From assembly GCA_033816765.1 (NCBI GenBank), contig CM066291.1, positions 2,294,001 through 2,358,000 of the forward strand: DNA of 64,000 nucleotides. The letters are read 5' to 3'. The translations under genes and the position numbers were made by a program. Below are positions 12,940 through 23,494 of this stretch, piece by piece (within the stretch, counting starts at the first letter, position 1; every line of letters starts with the position of its first letter). The notes beneath the pieces were generated by a model. The model was not told the DNA's origin. It made no database searches and saw nothing but the letters and a program-made list of their open reading frames with translations. This stretch comes from Nothopassalora personata (taxonomy: Eukaryota > Ascomycota > Dothideomycetes > Mycosphaerellales > Mycosphaerellaceae).

Positions 12940-14453
12940 TACGCGATATTAAGGCGTCGTCGTACGCGCTATCGCCTCTCGTTATCGGCATATTTTTACT
13001 ATTTTTCTACGCCTTACGAGACCGCTATTCCCTCGTATAAGCCTTAAAGCGCTCGAATTGCCCTTCCTTAAATCTATACCGAATCCACGTTGCTATATCG
13101 ACCTTTAATACCCTCGATAGGGCCTAATCTTCGTAGATGAATTTCTTACGAATAGCGGTAAGGTTACCCTCTCTATTTATCTAGAAAGGATCGAGCTCGC
13201 ACATGCGAAAGAAACCCTCGGTCTTAATCGCTAGATCTAAGAGCTCGTTTATAATAGGTCTAGGCGGTAAAGATAGAGGGTGCTAGTAAGAATATTAGAC
13301 ACTACCTATAACACCTACACCTCCGCTAAGGTAGTTGTTAACGATAATAGGTACCTACGCATTCGCCGCACTACTCTTCGATCTCGAGCTAGTAAATAGA
13401 TTAGCATTATCTAAGCTATACCGGACCTTGTACTTCTACATTCGAAACACTAGCTCCGTCGTTAGGTCTTCGACAGTAGTACGGCCGAGCCTAATTAGTC
13501 GCGCCTATTTAGTCGCTACTTCTCTATAGATAAGTAGGTAGTTATTATAGGTGTCTAGGCCAACATAATAACACCACTAGCCGTACTAACGACACCGCGT
13601 GTTCTTATAAGGCTAGCGCGCCTTAATTGGATTACGAAGGTCTCCGTTCTTATCTTTATCTACCGGTAGAGCCTTAGCCTTAGCCTTAGGTTCCTTAAAG
13701 ATCGTGTCCTTACGCCGGCGATAGTTACGGGCTATTAACATCGTGCGTGTTGTACTCTAAGGTATAGTACGCTAAGATGTACTACTACGCCGAGTAGGTA
13801 TAGTATATAGTTACTACGACTGTAGCGGCTCTATTAGTACTAGATATAATAACACCTAGAAAGTGAGCATAATGCCACGCCTGTTCTTAGAGGCCTACTG
13901 ATCTATTAAGTCGTAGGCTATATTAACCTAGCGCTACTAGTCCTCCGAGTTTAACTTAACGGTATAAGCTCTACTAACTGCTAGGTTGTCGTATATAGCG
14001 ATTAACCGAATTGAGTATTTATCGAATATCTAGTTAGCCTTATCTCGCTTATTCGAGTGCTAACTGCGGTACTACCGGATTACGTACTCCTTTAAGGTCT
14101 ACTCGAGAGGGTGTCTACGGTTAATAGCAATATGCGCGTTAGTCTATAATAGCGGCGCATTTAGCTTATTACGGTCGTTAATCTTGAACAGCAAGCGGTA
14201 CTTGTATTACGGCCTCTTACGAACAGCGTTCTCGGCCTCCTCTTTATCCTATGTATTAACTTCATCTTTATCGTCCGGAACAGGCGATTAAGCAGATCGC
14301 GGCGGTGGAGCTTATTCTCGTTGTAGCTAAGCAGTAGCAGCAGTAGCAGCAGCTTCGATATTACGAGTCCGGCGGCTAGGCTTAGGCGTACGCGTAGGTC
14401 GATTAGATGGCCCTGCAGCAGCAGTAGCAGCCTTGCGCTTATTGCGCGGTGCC
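12940..14453 (-). pseudogene. Unclassified RIP-degraded ORF of a repeated element
   Basis: The minus-strand ATG at 14,453 opens a frame that begins MAPRNKRKAATAAAGPSNR, a basic and Ala-rich start that could be a nuclear-localisation region. The frame continues to about 12,940 interrupted only by TAG/TAA. The middle reads like a real protein (KRDKAN, YSIRLIAIYDN and VDIATWIRYRFKEGQFERF segments). Several GTGTTATTAT stretches might be introns. I do not recognise the family. The RIP signature implies it was repetitive, so it is probably a transposon or repeated-gene product. Confidence 0.55.
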
Positions 14454-14676
14454 ATTAGGTGAGTTCGGCGACGGCGAGGTCAGTGAATTGACTTTCACGG
14501 CAGGTACCTTATCCCGCCAAGAGGCCTATATTGGGTGAGAGATCGGCTCAATTCTGGGAAGCCGTACCGCAGGGGTGGGCACGAGAACCTTGGAGGAGCA
14601 ATAGATCTGACATGGTCATCAGACTGGTCCTAACACGACACATAAGTAAGACGTGAAGCAGGAACAACTCGTGAGC

Positions 14677-15634
14677 ATGGCACAACCAAGCTGGGACGAT
14701 ATGAGTGCAGTAGACCGCTGGCTCACTTGGGCTTTCGCGCCGTCCATCTCTGCCATCCTGGTGACGTTGGCGATAACACTACTGACACCCATCCTCATTC
14801 ACTGGTACCTCTACAAGACAGCTGTTGCGAAAGAGCCACCAAGCATAATGTTACTGGGACCGAGTGGCGCTGGCAAGACGAGTCTACTGACGCTGGTGCT
14901 GCTCTCGACCTTCTTCCGGCTCTACGAGAGTGTTGGCTAAGAGACGACAGTTCGCCAATGGCACAACATCAATGACTCACACATCGCAAGAACCACAGAC
15001 GGCACTTTGCACACCACCAGACTCCACTCGATCGCGCGAAGACCGATATCGATCTGAGCACGACACATCCTCACGATCACAGCCTACCTTTCACCTGGTC
15101 GACAACCCGGGCCACGGCAAGCTCAGACACCATGCGACAACCTCAATCCTGAGCAGAACTTCTGTCCGCGGTTTGCTCTTCGTAGTGGACAGCGCAGCAG
15201 TAGGCTCAACAGCCGGCCTCACCGAAGCAGCCGAGTACCTCCACGACATCCTGCTTCTCCTCCAAAAGCGCCACACCCAAGGCAAGACAAGCAAAGGCCC
15301 CACCTCGATCCCAGTGCTCGTCGCAGCGAACAAGCAAGATGTCTTTACATCACTACCAGCTGGACTCGTCAAGACACGGCTAGAAGAGGAGATTGCCAAG
15401 GTCAGAGCGAACAGGAGCAGAGGACTGATGGACAGTGGTGTGGGCATCGACAACGAGGCAGATGGCGACGACGAGAAGAACTGGTTGGGCGAATATGGAA
15501 GTAAGGAGTTCAAATTCACGCAGATGGAAGAACATGGTGTGGAAGTCACAGTCGTGGGTGGAAATGTCAGAGGCGACGGCGACGAACCTGGGCAGGTGGA
15601 AGAGTGGTGGGCATGGATTGGGGACAACCTATAA
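14677..15634 (+). CDS. Signal recognition particle receptor subunit beta
   Basis: Exons 14,677-14,895 and 14,951-15,634 give 300 aa. The 55-bp intron has a weak GTGCTG donor and a GACAG acceptor; splicing restores the family context around the Leu-Thr-Leu/Phe junction. One transmembrane helix (about 23-46) precedes a small-GTPase domain: P-loop GPSGAGKTS at 61-69, G3 motif DNPGHGK at 124-130 and G4 motif NKQD at 200-203. SRbeta anchors SRalpha in the ER membrane and takes part in GTP-dependent docking of SRP-ribosome complexes. The first ATG in frame is used; the frame is open upstream but lacks an earlier ATG. The start is only about 220 bp from the RIP-damaged block, yet the gene looks undamaged. 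Confidence 0.9.
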
Positions 15635-16489
15635 ACTGTAGATGTGTTTCAGAGAGACGCTTGATCTCCGTCTTTGGCCCTGCTCACATGCTTTGGTATG
15701 GGCTGCGCCTCGTCCCGGCGCCTTAGATGCGACCGTAGCATGTGCCTCCGAGGCATGCTGCTTGGCAGAATCGACTAATCTGGCGAGCTGACTTCGTGTG
15801 ACGTGGCAGTGTAGGGCGATGCAGGAGGCGTTGAGAGCCGAAGCCATCATGCAGGACGACTTACGCCTCCTTGCTTTGTACGGCTGAGACGAATGCACAT
15901 GCGGGTACTGTCCGACTTTTGGACCCGATACCGGTGGATCATTACGGATCCCTCGAAAATGTTCAGCAGCAGCGATTGCCTTGCCGTGGGGGAATGACTT
16001 TGGGAGTGATGCGCTCCGGCGGGCCTGAACACGATGGCCCGTCGACCTACTGGACTCGCTCACGTGGATATGATGAGCAGTGTCAAAGAGTAATCGCATG
16101 GCGCCTTCGAACTAGGGGGCGGAGCAAAACTCGATCGTTGGTAATTGAGGTCAAAGCCGACCTGACCAGCGAGAAACATTGTATGTATCAGGTTACTCTC
16201 AATCCTGGCGTGACTAAGTCATGGCTTACTCTGGGTAGACGCTCGCAACCTCAGACATTCTCTACCATGACCTATCGAGCCGTTGGAAAGGTCGAATGTT
16301 TCGCCAGACTCAGTCTCTCCACTGCGGGGCCTTGCAGCGGTTCTCAGGCTTTCCCTCAGGGAAGGGTCAAATGTACTACTGACAAGACAATCGTGTCGAC
16401 CCTCCGACTCTTCCCTCGCATCACCATTGCTCCACTACATATTGTCGTCAGCCTCAGCTATAAACACCAGCACAACCAGTCTTGTTGCC
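15635..16489. other. No gene recognised
   Basis: Several overlapping frames are open on both strands but none shows a recognisable domain or consistent splice signals. A TATAAA-like motif lies near 16,459, just before the F-box-like relic. Confidence 0.5.
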
Positions 16490-16774
16490 ATGCCACGTAC
16501 CTTTCAATCCCTCACCTCGGAGCTATTGCTAGAGATCTACACCCATGTGGCGAATCACCTCTGTACTTGCCATCCAAGCCATCGAAAAGGGATCACCTCT
16601 CATTTTTGCCCTGAGGAAAGCCGGAGTGCGACTAGCAAATTCGATGCTTAGATCCATTCCCTCAAAGCAACATGCGATAATTCCCGCCTGAGTGAGATTG
16701 CGAAGGATGCGTTCTTTAAGATGGAGGGTGGGATGAAAGTTGGATTTGCGGTGATTGTTGAGGATGACGACTAG
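16490..16774 (+). pseudogene. F-box-like protein relic, copy 1
   Basis: ATG at 16,490 starts MPRTFQSLTSELLLEIYTHV, an F-box-like opening (L-x-SELLLEIY). An in-frame TAG at 16,649 interrupts a frame that otherwise stays open to TAG at 16,772-16,774. The part after the first stop (ATCDNSRLSEIAKDAFFKM) aligns with the matching part of the copy at 16,908-17,239 (VCGNKQLMRIVEKAFWKM), so the frame was once continuous. It is either a nonsense-mutated gene or a truncated product of about 53 aa. Confidence 0.6.
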
Positions 16775-16907
16775 CTCGAAGGGAGAAAGCGCAGATGGAG
16801 CTTTGGCGAATCGCCATGGTAACCACTCGTCGAGTAGGAATTTTCTTCACTGGCAGACCATGATTTAGGAGGATCAGTCTCATGTCGAATACTTAGCACC
16901 AACCAGA

Positions 16908-17239
16908 ATGGGCTTGACCTCGTCGAGACCCACCACTACAACCAAGATATTGGGCGTAAGTTTCACTTCCTTTCCGTGACCATCGCCTTCTAATCAGCCC
17001 AGCCACTCAATCCGCCAACAACCCTCCTCTCCCTTCCTGACAAACTCCTCCTCGAAATCTGGACCCACGTTGCCGATGACCTCATTCACCGCTATTCCGC
17101 GGCCGCTAGACTCGTGGGTACTGGCGACCGCATCTGGTACATTTCAACTGTTTGTGGCAACAAGCAATTGATGAGAATTGTTGAAAAGGCTTTCTGGAAG
17201 ATGTTGTCCCGAGGTCAGGGATCGAGGACTAAGCGATAG
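16908..17239 (+). CDS. Short F-box-like protein, copy 2
   Basis: Exons 16,908-16,955 and 17,003-17,239 give 94 aa. The 47-bp intron has a GTAAGT donor and a CCCAG acceptor. The product contains LLSLPDKLLLEIWTHVADDL, an F-box-like helix pair that in family members binds Skp1 to recruit substrates to SCF ubiquitin ligases, then a VCGNKQLMRIVEKAFWKM segment shared with copy 1. It lacks the long C-terminal substrate-binding region expected of F-box proteins, so it may be a truncated relic rather than a working gene. Confidence 0.5.
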
Positions 17240-17471
17240 AGTGGGAGGGTTGTGGCAGGGAGTTTCGCAGGAAATGAAATAGGAAAGGGGCACGAAGGGA
17301 AGGCTGATCGAGGCGAAGAATCTGGACTAAGCGACGACGGTGACGATAGTACGATCTAGATCTCGATCGAATTGTATCGGAGCTGGTGAATATGGCACTG
17401 CAGGCGTAGAACGTATCCGCATCAAGAATCATGCGGCCCTCCCTCCTCTCTAATCATCAGACCTTTCACTC

Positions 17472-17973
17472 ATGTCTGTCTCGAAGCCTGTACCCAGCTC
17501 CGCAATCCTCATTCCCAATGACTCGGCTCGCCGCCGTCGAGAGCACGACGTTTCCCGGGCCTCATCTCAAGCTCCAAGTTCCCGGTCTCCTCTCTCGACT
17601 GAGCGAATCTTCCACTTCGATGATGAGGACGACTTACGCTACGGAGGACCACAAGAAGTGGTATCGCATGGACGGGTGAATTTCCCTAGAGGTAGTGGCT
17701 CGGAAGGGTCTGCCACTATTACTACAGTGGTGCAGGGAGGGCCGGGGAAGTTCATGCTGCCTTCTGATGGCGAGAGTGAGAGTTATGGAAGTCATTACAG
17801 TCGGGCAACGGATGATGACAGGAGCGGCCGTGGGACTCCCACAAGGGTTGAGGGGCACAACCTTGGAGGCGGGCGTGTCTTGAGGTGTATCATGCCAGGA
17901 TGTGAGGAGGAATTTGGGCTCGGCAATGTCGTTGAATGATCATATTGCGATGCGACATTGGATGGATGCGTGA
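17472..17973 (+). pseudogene. Single C2H2 zinc-finger gene broken by a one-base frameshift
   Basis: ATG at 17,472 opens a frame to 17,939 (155 aa; Ser/Arg-rich with an acidic DDEDD patch) that ends shortly after C-IMPG-C. Skipping one base near 17,919 moves to a frame reading SAMSLNDHIAMRH and stopping at 17,971-17,973. Together these make a C-x4-C-x12-H-x4-H finger at the extreme C-terminus, which is unlikely to arise by chance. The lesion is either a real +1 frameshift or a sequencing or assembly error. No other domain is visible. Confidence 0.6.
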
Positions 17974-18077
17974 GCACAAGTCAATTGGTGAGGCGTGGTT
18001 TGGGTAGGCCCGGCGATTGTCGTCGTCCTGTCCTCATTCTCATTCGTGCTGAATTGTCCTATTCCTATTATAATCCA

Positions 18078-18740
18078 TTATCCGCCCCCACGATATACAA
18101 ATCCGGACTTGTACTCGCGCCATGTCACCGTCACGAAAGTTCGAATCTCCGAGCGTTCCCTTAAGAAGGAGCAGGATCCCAGCTGAGGATCTCCTGCCTG
18201 CTTCGTGAGCTCACAGCTAGTATCTGCCAGCACCTTGTCTTCGTGCACAGCAGCCGGCACGAGCTCCGACGGCTGGCACAGAGGTTCGACGGACGGCCGG
18301 TCGACACTCAGGGCCTTGAATGCGCTGTCGAGCGGCGTTTTGCATGTCGACTCCTCCATGTTGTTCTCTTCCGATCTCGGGCATTTCTTCGACTTGCATA
18401 GCTGCAGTAATGCTCGTGACGAGCATCACGATCGCGCTTCTTATACCGCTGACTGCACTCGCGACGACCGCAGATTACATCTCGGGCTATGGCGGTGACG
18501 TCGAAGGCCACACGGCTCCTTGTGTGAGGTCTGGGAAAGCGTCGATGCGAGTTGGAGGAGATCGTCGCATGACGGTAAGATGCGCTGCTCGGCGGCATCG
18601 GCCTTCTTTTGCTTGTTCCTGGCCTTCAACTCACCCGTACGAGGCTGTGTTGGTCCCGAGATCGCAAGAACTCCAAGCCTTGATGTACGCCGTGCCGCAT
18701 TTATGGCGTTGGTATAGATGGGATACAGGACCGGCTCCAT
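18078..18740 (-). CDS. Hypothetical protein, gene model doubtful
   Basis: The minus-strand ATG at 18,740 starts MEPVLYPIYTNAINAARRTS and stays open to about 18,441 with plausible composition (a KARNKQKKADAAEQR helix). A second open minus frame (18,359-18,078, CKTPLDSAFKALSVDRPSVE) could be a second exon, but I found no convincing donor/acceptor pair between them. The opposite strand also has open frames here. No domain is recognised, so treat it as a tentative locus. Confidence 0.25.
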
Positions 18741-19251
18741 GTTGACTGTGACTACGACTCGAAGTGGGGAAATGGTGCATCAGAGGCAGAGCTGGGAGAT
18801 ATTCATGCAGCGTGTCATAGAGGACGCGCTAGTGGGCGAACTGCGGCAGGCGGCGCGACTCACAGGACTTGAGTGAATGGCGAGACAAAGCGCAACAAAC
18901 GTCATGTGCAATGCCGCCAGTACTTGTCAGATTCACACCCATCCCGACTCTATCGGCCATGGTCATGGCCACGTAGGTTGTATCACTGTCCAGCGGCCTT
19001 CGACCACCCTAACTTAGACACGGTATGTGGAGCACTTTCGTCCAACCTGGTGAATCAGGCATGGATACCATACGAGGTCAGATTCATTTCAGTCCAGGCT
19101 GCAATAGAAGTCGCTAGCACATGGGTATACCACAGCCACTAAAGTCACAGGAGAGCCGGCTAGGTTATGTCGACCTCCGTGGCGGGCCGCCATTGATAGT
19201 CGCGTGTGAGCATCTACGCACTTCTCCAAACGATGATCAGGCTGAATCTCT
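18741..19251. other. No gene recognised
   Basis: Only short, mutually overlapping frames without domains are present. The stretch lies between the tentative locus at 18.1-18.7 kb and the 3' end of atg14. Confidence 0.5.
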
Positions 19252-20835
19252 TCAGCAATCACTCCTCCCTCTCACTTTCATCCATCCAGTATTACCCCTC
19301 CGCTTAGCGTCAGAAGCCGATCCAAGCTCATCGTCATCGGCTCCATCGCTCGGCTTGACACTGACAACGCTCATCGCGGCATATTTCGACTCCTGCGGGC
19401 GTCTCGACCCTCCGACCATGACTGGTCGTTCCTCTTCGCGATCCTCATCCCACTCTTCTTCTTCCAAAAAGTCCCACTCAGCACCAGAGATTTCTGCTAG
19501 TAGGTTGGACCTCAACTTATCAGCGAAGCGTGCAGACGACACCATCTTCCAATCCTTCAGCAGGTCCATGCCTGCTGCGCCGGCCAGATTGTGTGTGACT
19601 GACGTGTGAGAGAACAAACCCAGTCGCAGATCTTGTGCTGGGGTGTTCTTGGCTGAAGTTGTCGTCTCCCTGCGATCGAACGAAGGGCGATGCGCCTGCT
19701 TCCGGCTGGATAGAAGCAGCTGGTATAGATTGCGGCCGATGTTACAGGCGTCTTCGTAGCTGTTAATGTTATCGATGCCTTGAGTCTTACACAACCATGC
19801 CACATCCCAAGCAAGGAGGGTGATGCCCTCAACATAGAGGTCGTATGATTTCTTATCCTCTTTGCTGAACTGAGCGAGAGGACCATCGAGCCATAGTGGC
19901 CTTGGCCGCGGTTGGTTGCGGTCTAGCACTCGAGAACCCGCAGGACTTGAGGTTTGGCCGATGGTCAGACCCGGAAACGGAATGTTCTTGACCTTGTATG
20001 ACGACTTCTCGGGATTGATCATGGCCCGTGGAAAGTCCTCGTGAGGAAGGATGATTTCGGCCGGTAGTCGTACTGAAAGGTAGTGCGCACACAAGTTCAG
20101 AAGGCGGGCGACGTTGTCGAAGCTCTCCGAGACCGAATCATGTGGCTCTTCAATGACTCGGCCACCCACTGCAGTCTTTCTGTGAACAGCCTGCGTCTTG
20201 GTATTGAGCAGGCGTAGGTCAGGTATGGCGATGCCTCCGAGCACATATACTGAACGCCCGTCAGGCCCTTCGTGTCGCTGGAAGTTGCTCGCCGACGCTG
20301 CCTCGCGACACAGCAAGCTCCTCGCTTCCACAATCTTGTAGCGTGTACGGTCCAGACGTTGCGACGCTTTCTTGATGGTCGCTGCGACAGGGTCCATAGC
20401 TCTTGATCTCTGCTTGTCCAACTCGCCACGCCTGGCTGCCAGATCTTTCCGGCGATGTTCCAGCTTTTCCCTGCGTGTTTCGATCGTTCTTTGGTATTGC
20501 TCCATCTCCAACCTCAGGCCATTGGCATGATCAAGGATCTGGGTGACGCGGTATTCCGCAGCTTCTCGCTCTGCCCGTGCCCGATCATAGCTGTGCTTCT
20601 TGATACCACTGGTTATGGCATCTAGATCGGCATCATCCGGTAGCGATGCTAAGACACCATCGTTGCCGGGCCGGACGATGGCTTCCGCGTGAGTGTGGGA
20701 CTTCTCACGGTCGAGCAAGGTGATCGCTTGTCGCACTCTAGGGCCGTACAACGCCGCCCGCACACAGATCACACACAGCGGTTTCCTCCGTGTGCTATAC
20801 TCGCGCATACAGATGCCGCACTCCATCCACTCCAT
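19252..20835 (-). CDS. atg14: Atg14/UVRAG-family autophagy protein
   Basis: Intronless, 527 aa, ATG at 20,835. The N-terminus has two CxxC pairs (C6-x2-C9 and C21-x2-C24), the cysteine-rich signature of Atg14/Vps38-type proteins. A coiled coil follows (about 85-165; EYRVTQILDHANGLRLEMEQ and on), then the conserved C-terminal domain (IPDLRLLNTKTQAV, NLCAHYLSVRLPAEIILP, ALLAWDVAWLC-like segments). The tail is acidic and Ser-rich. In yeast, Atg14 links Vps34 and Vps30/Atg6 in PI3-kinase complex I and directs it to the phagophore assembly site. Vps38/UVRAG shares the fold; the N-terminal CxxC pairs and size favour Atg14. Confidence 0.8.
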   Translation of the reverse strand: MEWMECGICMREYSTRRKPLCVICVRAALYGPRVRQAITLLDREKSHTHAEAIVRPGNDGVLASLPDDADLDAITSGIKKHSYDRARAEREAAEYRVTQILDHANGLRLEMEQYQRTIETRREKLEHRRKDLAARRGELDKQRSRAMDPVAATIKKASQRLDRTRYKIVEARSLLCREAASASNFQRHEGPDGRSVYVLGGIAIPDLRLLNTKTQAVHRKTAVGGRVIEEPHDSVSESFDNVARLLNLCAHYLSVRLPAEIILPHEDFPRAMINPEKSSYKVKNIPFPGLTIGQTSSPAGSRVLDRNQPRPRPLWLDGPLAQFSKEDKKSYDLYVEGITLLAWDVAWLCKTQGIDNINSYEDACNIGRNLYQLLLSSRKQAHRPSFDRRETTTSAKNTPAQDLRLGLFSHTSVTHNLAGAAGMDLLKDWKMVSSARFADKLRSNLLAEISGAEWDFLEEEEWDEDREEERPVMVGGSRRPQESKYAAMSVVSVKPSDGADDDELGSASDAKRRGNTGWMKVRGRSDC

Positions 20836-21205
20836 CTTGTCACCTCTTTGGCCTCAAGAGCAGCGCGTGTATCCTATCGACGTAGAGTGGATAGTGCGGC
20901 CGGAGCATCGTGAGAGGAAGACTTCGGAGTTTGCGTAGTACGGAGTCGTGTGGGAAGACGATCGTCGCTATCTGAACATATTCACTGATGCCTGCTCACA
21001 GTCCGCCGTGCGTGATGATGTCGCTGACAAGCATTCATCGCTGCGTGATGCCTGCCTGCCCTGCCTGCCTTGCGTCAACTTCGGGACAACATGTGACGAC
21101 GCGAGGCACGCGTGATCCCTGCAGCTGATCCTGGTCGCCCGACTTCACGTCTTTCTTCCTTTCACTGCAACCGCGACCTCGACATCATATCATCAAGATG
21201 GCAAC
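20836..21205. promoter_or_regulatory. Divergent promoter region with a short upstream ORF
   Basis: 370 bp separate atg14 (minus) from the plus-strand gene at 21,206. CCTGCCTG-type repeats occur at about 21,050-21,070. An upstream ATG at 21,198 opens a nine-codon frame (stop included) that overlaps the main start in another frame and could lower translation from the ATG at 21,206. Confidence 0.45.
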
Positions 21206-22272
21206 ATGTCGTCTGCACAAGTGACAAGTGACGTGCAGACATACTCCAGTCCGGTGAGAGTCTCGGCGGAAGCTCTCGAACACGAATCTGCACCCGCCAC
21301 CGACGCGACTTCCTCATCGCTAAGCTCCATCCCGCCACGCTCGCCTCCTGTACCTCCGCACATGGCGGCGGACCGGACGGTCGTGGACTTATCAAAGGCG
21401 ATGCCTCCACCGTCGACCAAGGCGAGCAGAAAGCGTTCCAGCGATGAGATGCAAGATGATGCCAAGTCTGTCGGGAGTCTTCTGACTGTAGTTCCCGAAA
21501 ATGCTCAGCTTGCCCAACAGGGCAAGACCGAAACACAAGACATTGACTCCTCAGCTATGATGATGCCAGATTCACAAACACAAGGTCGCCCGCAAGTGGA
21601 GCAGCGCGCAGACGAACCATCGCCCAGCAGCGTGGCGCACTCTCAGAAGGCGCCTCCCTCGGCACAAGGACAGAAGCCGAAGACGAAGACAACAAAGGCA
21701 TCCAAAGCCGGAACCAAGAAGGGAAATAAGGAAGCCACAGAGCAGTTGGATGAGGATGCTGTCGACTACGAGAATGCTGACGACGACTCCACGTCGACTG
21801 ACTCTTCCGAAGGTATCGGCGACCCACAGGATCAGATTGTGGATTTCGACTGGAACAATCTTAACCACCGCTATCACCGACAGATGGAAGAGTGTAATCG
21901 CAATGAACAGGCCATCTTGGCAGAGTTCCGGCATCTAGTCCAGGCACGTTTCCCAGTGCAACCCACAGGATCATGCTGACACTTACTCAGTGCTTCCACA
22001 TCTGGGCAGACTCTGGCAATGACAAGGAGTCCGACAGAAGTTTCAAGCGGTAAAGAAGTGTATACGTGACCACTGTCGACACTACTGACTGTATAACCCC
22101 AGTCTCAAAACGCAGGAGCTGTATGTCCAGCACGAAGAAGACGAACTTGAGCGAAAGCGGGAGCATTGTGAGTGGCAACTCTGCTGCTACAGATTACCGT
22201 ACACTGACTCTCGCCGCAGACATTCGTGTTGTTGCAGCATTCCAGAGTGCGCTCCAACTTCTCCAGGCTTGA
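21206..22272 (+). CDS. Conserved fungal protein of unknown function, coiled C-terminus
   Basis: Four exons (21,206-21,943; 21,991-22,049; 22,103-22,167; 22,220-22,272) give 304 aa. The N-terminal two thirds are Ser/Pro-rich and disordered, with a Lys/Thr basic stretch (about 152-175) and an acidic patch. The C-terminus is helical and charged: DWNNLNHRYHRQMEECNRNE, then LKTQELYVQHEEDELERKRE, ending VVAAFQSALQLLQA. All junctions keep this helix in frame. The first intron appears to start with GC (CAG/GCACGT), a GC-AG intron; the others use GTAAAG and GTGAGT. I recall similar unnamed proteins in other ascomycetes but know of no function. It is divergent from atg14. Confidence 0.75.
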
Positions 22273-22936
22273 GAGCAAGTCAGTGGTAACCTTTCTTTCA
22301 GCAGTTGCACATCTCTTAGTCGAGCATTCTCCTAACTTGGCGAAGGACCTTGTCATGAATCAGCTTGGCGGCAAGCCATTTACTCGCCATAAGAAGGAGC
22401 GGCCCAAATTTCAAGTCTCATCATCGGCATCCACCCCAAAGATCGTACACGACGATCTTCCCGCGAGGATTGCTGGCGACATCGACCTGCGCAAGTACAG
22501 ATATCGAGGACACCACGGCTCACGATGTGTTATATTGTAATCGCTGACGGACGTTGTCGGAAACATCATTATTTACTCTGCTGGACCCCTGTGTGGAACT
22601 TTTGCTCGATACCCGATGGTTATGGTGAGCACAGTATATTCAATACTTATACGGAAGCTCCTTAATAATGAAGATCGTGACTTCACCAGCAATCTTGGCA
22701 CGAACATTGTCGCCGCCTTAGCAGTTGATGCTGGTTTCAACTTTTGAGGACATGGGAAAAGGTCCTCAAAATGTCTGTGAAATGCCAGTATAAGATGTTA
22801 CGGACGCTGCAGTGTCTTTTCCACTTACACACATCTACACGAAAGGCTCAACGTGTCTTCGACAGGGCCACTTGATCGGCATTCCGCAGCCTTACGCAGC
22901 ATCTCCATCCTAGGTAATATCCAAGAACTCATCGAA
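22273..22936. other. No gene recognised
   Basis: A plus frame is open at about 22,226-22,540 but overlaps the last exon of the preceding gene in another frame and has no domain. Nothing else is supported before the small membrane-protein gene. Confidence 0.5.
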
Positions 22937-23494
22937 ATGCACCATACACGCCCCGGAACCCTACTACGCCGCTACATCCCCACGGCCTCTATATTCGCCT
23001 TGCGACCACAAGACAACTTCAACATCTTCGACATGGTCGCCGAAGACCCCATTTCCTCCTTGTAAGCCCTAATAACCCACCCCAGTTCCCTGCCTTTCAC
23101 TAACATCCAATACAGCATAACTCTCGCGATCCTCGGCCTAATCATCATCGCTTTCATCGCCTTCCTAACCCATCGGGCTATCCTCGTCCGTCGCAGAGAA
23201 TACCGTTCTCGCCGCGAACGCTTGGCGCTGGAGATGCGGGAGGAGTTGGTCCAGCCTGACTACTCGACTATGTCGAGCTCATCCAGTGCGGAGGAGCGGC
23301 CTTGGGATGAAAGCGGGAGCGAGTCGAGTTGGGGGGAACTTGAGACGTGTGAGAATGGGGTCAGGGTTCAGGCTAAGAGGGTACAGATGAGGCCTGGCGT
23401 GCCTTACGTGGGCGGGAGGGTGAATGTTGAGGAGTATGAGGATAGTGATGGGGAGGGGTTTCAGTTTGTGCCGTGCTATTTGGCATGGGTCTAG
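22937..23494 (+). CDS. Small single-pass membrane protein, unknown function
   Basis: Exons 22,937-23,061 and 23,116-23,494 give 167 aa. The 54-bp intron has a GTAAGC donor, a CACTAAC branch and a TACAG acceptor. One strong transmembrane helix (about 43-62, ITLAILGLIIIAFIAFL) is followed by a very basic stretch (RRREYRSRRER), which predicts a cytosolic C-terminus by the positive-inside rule. The tail is acidic and Ser-rich (SSSSSAEERPWDESGSESSW, then EEYEDSDGEG). There is no cleavable signal peptide. The start is the first ATG in the exon frame. Confidence 0.65.

Noticed and set aside
13335..13529. Open plus-strand frame in the repeat block
   Set aside because: It is antisense to the readable minus-strand frame of the unclassified element and has no domain; RIP leaves CTA/GTA-rich frames open by chance.
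15629..16099. 156-codon minus-strand frame downstream of the SRP receptor gene
   Set aside because: It overlaps the 3' end of that gene, has no domain, and has biased Ser/Arg/Ala composition.
18205..18745. Possible secreted-protein frame on the plus strand (hydrophobic run near 18,410-18,470)
   Set aside because: No ATG-led signal peptide with a clean frame; the following sequence is Arg-rich in every frame and the opposite strand is equally open.
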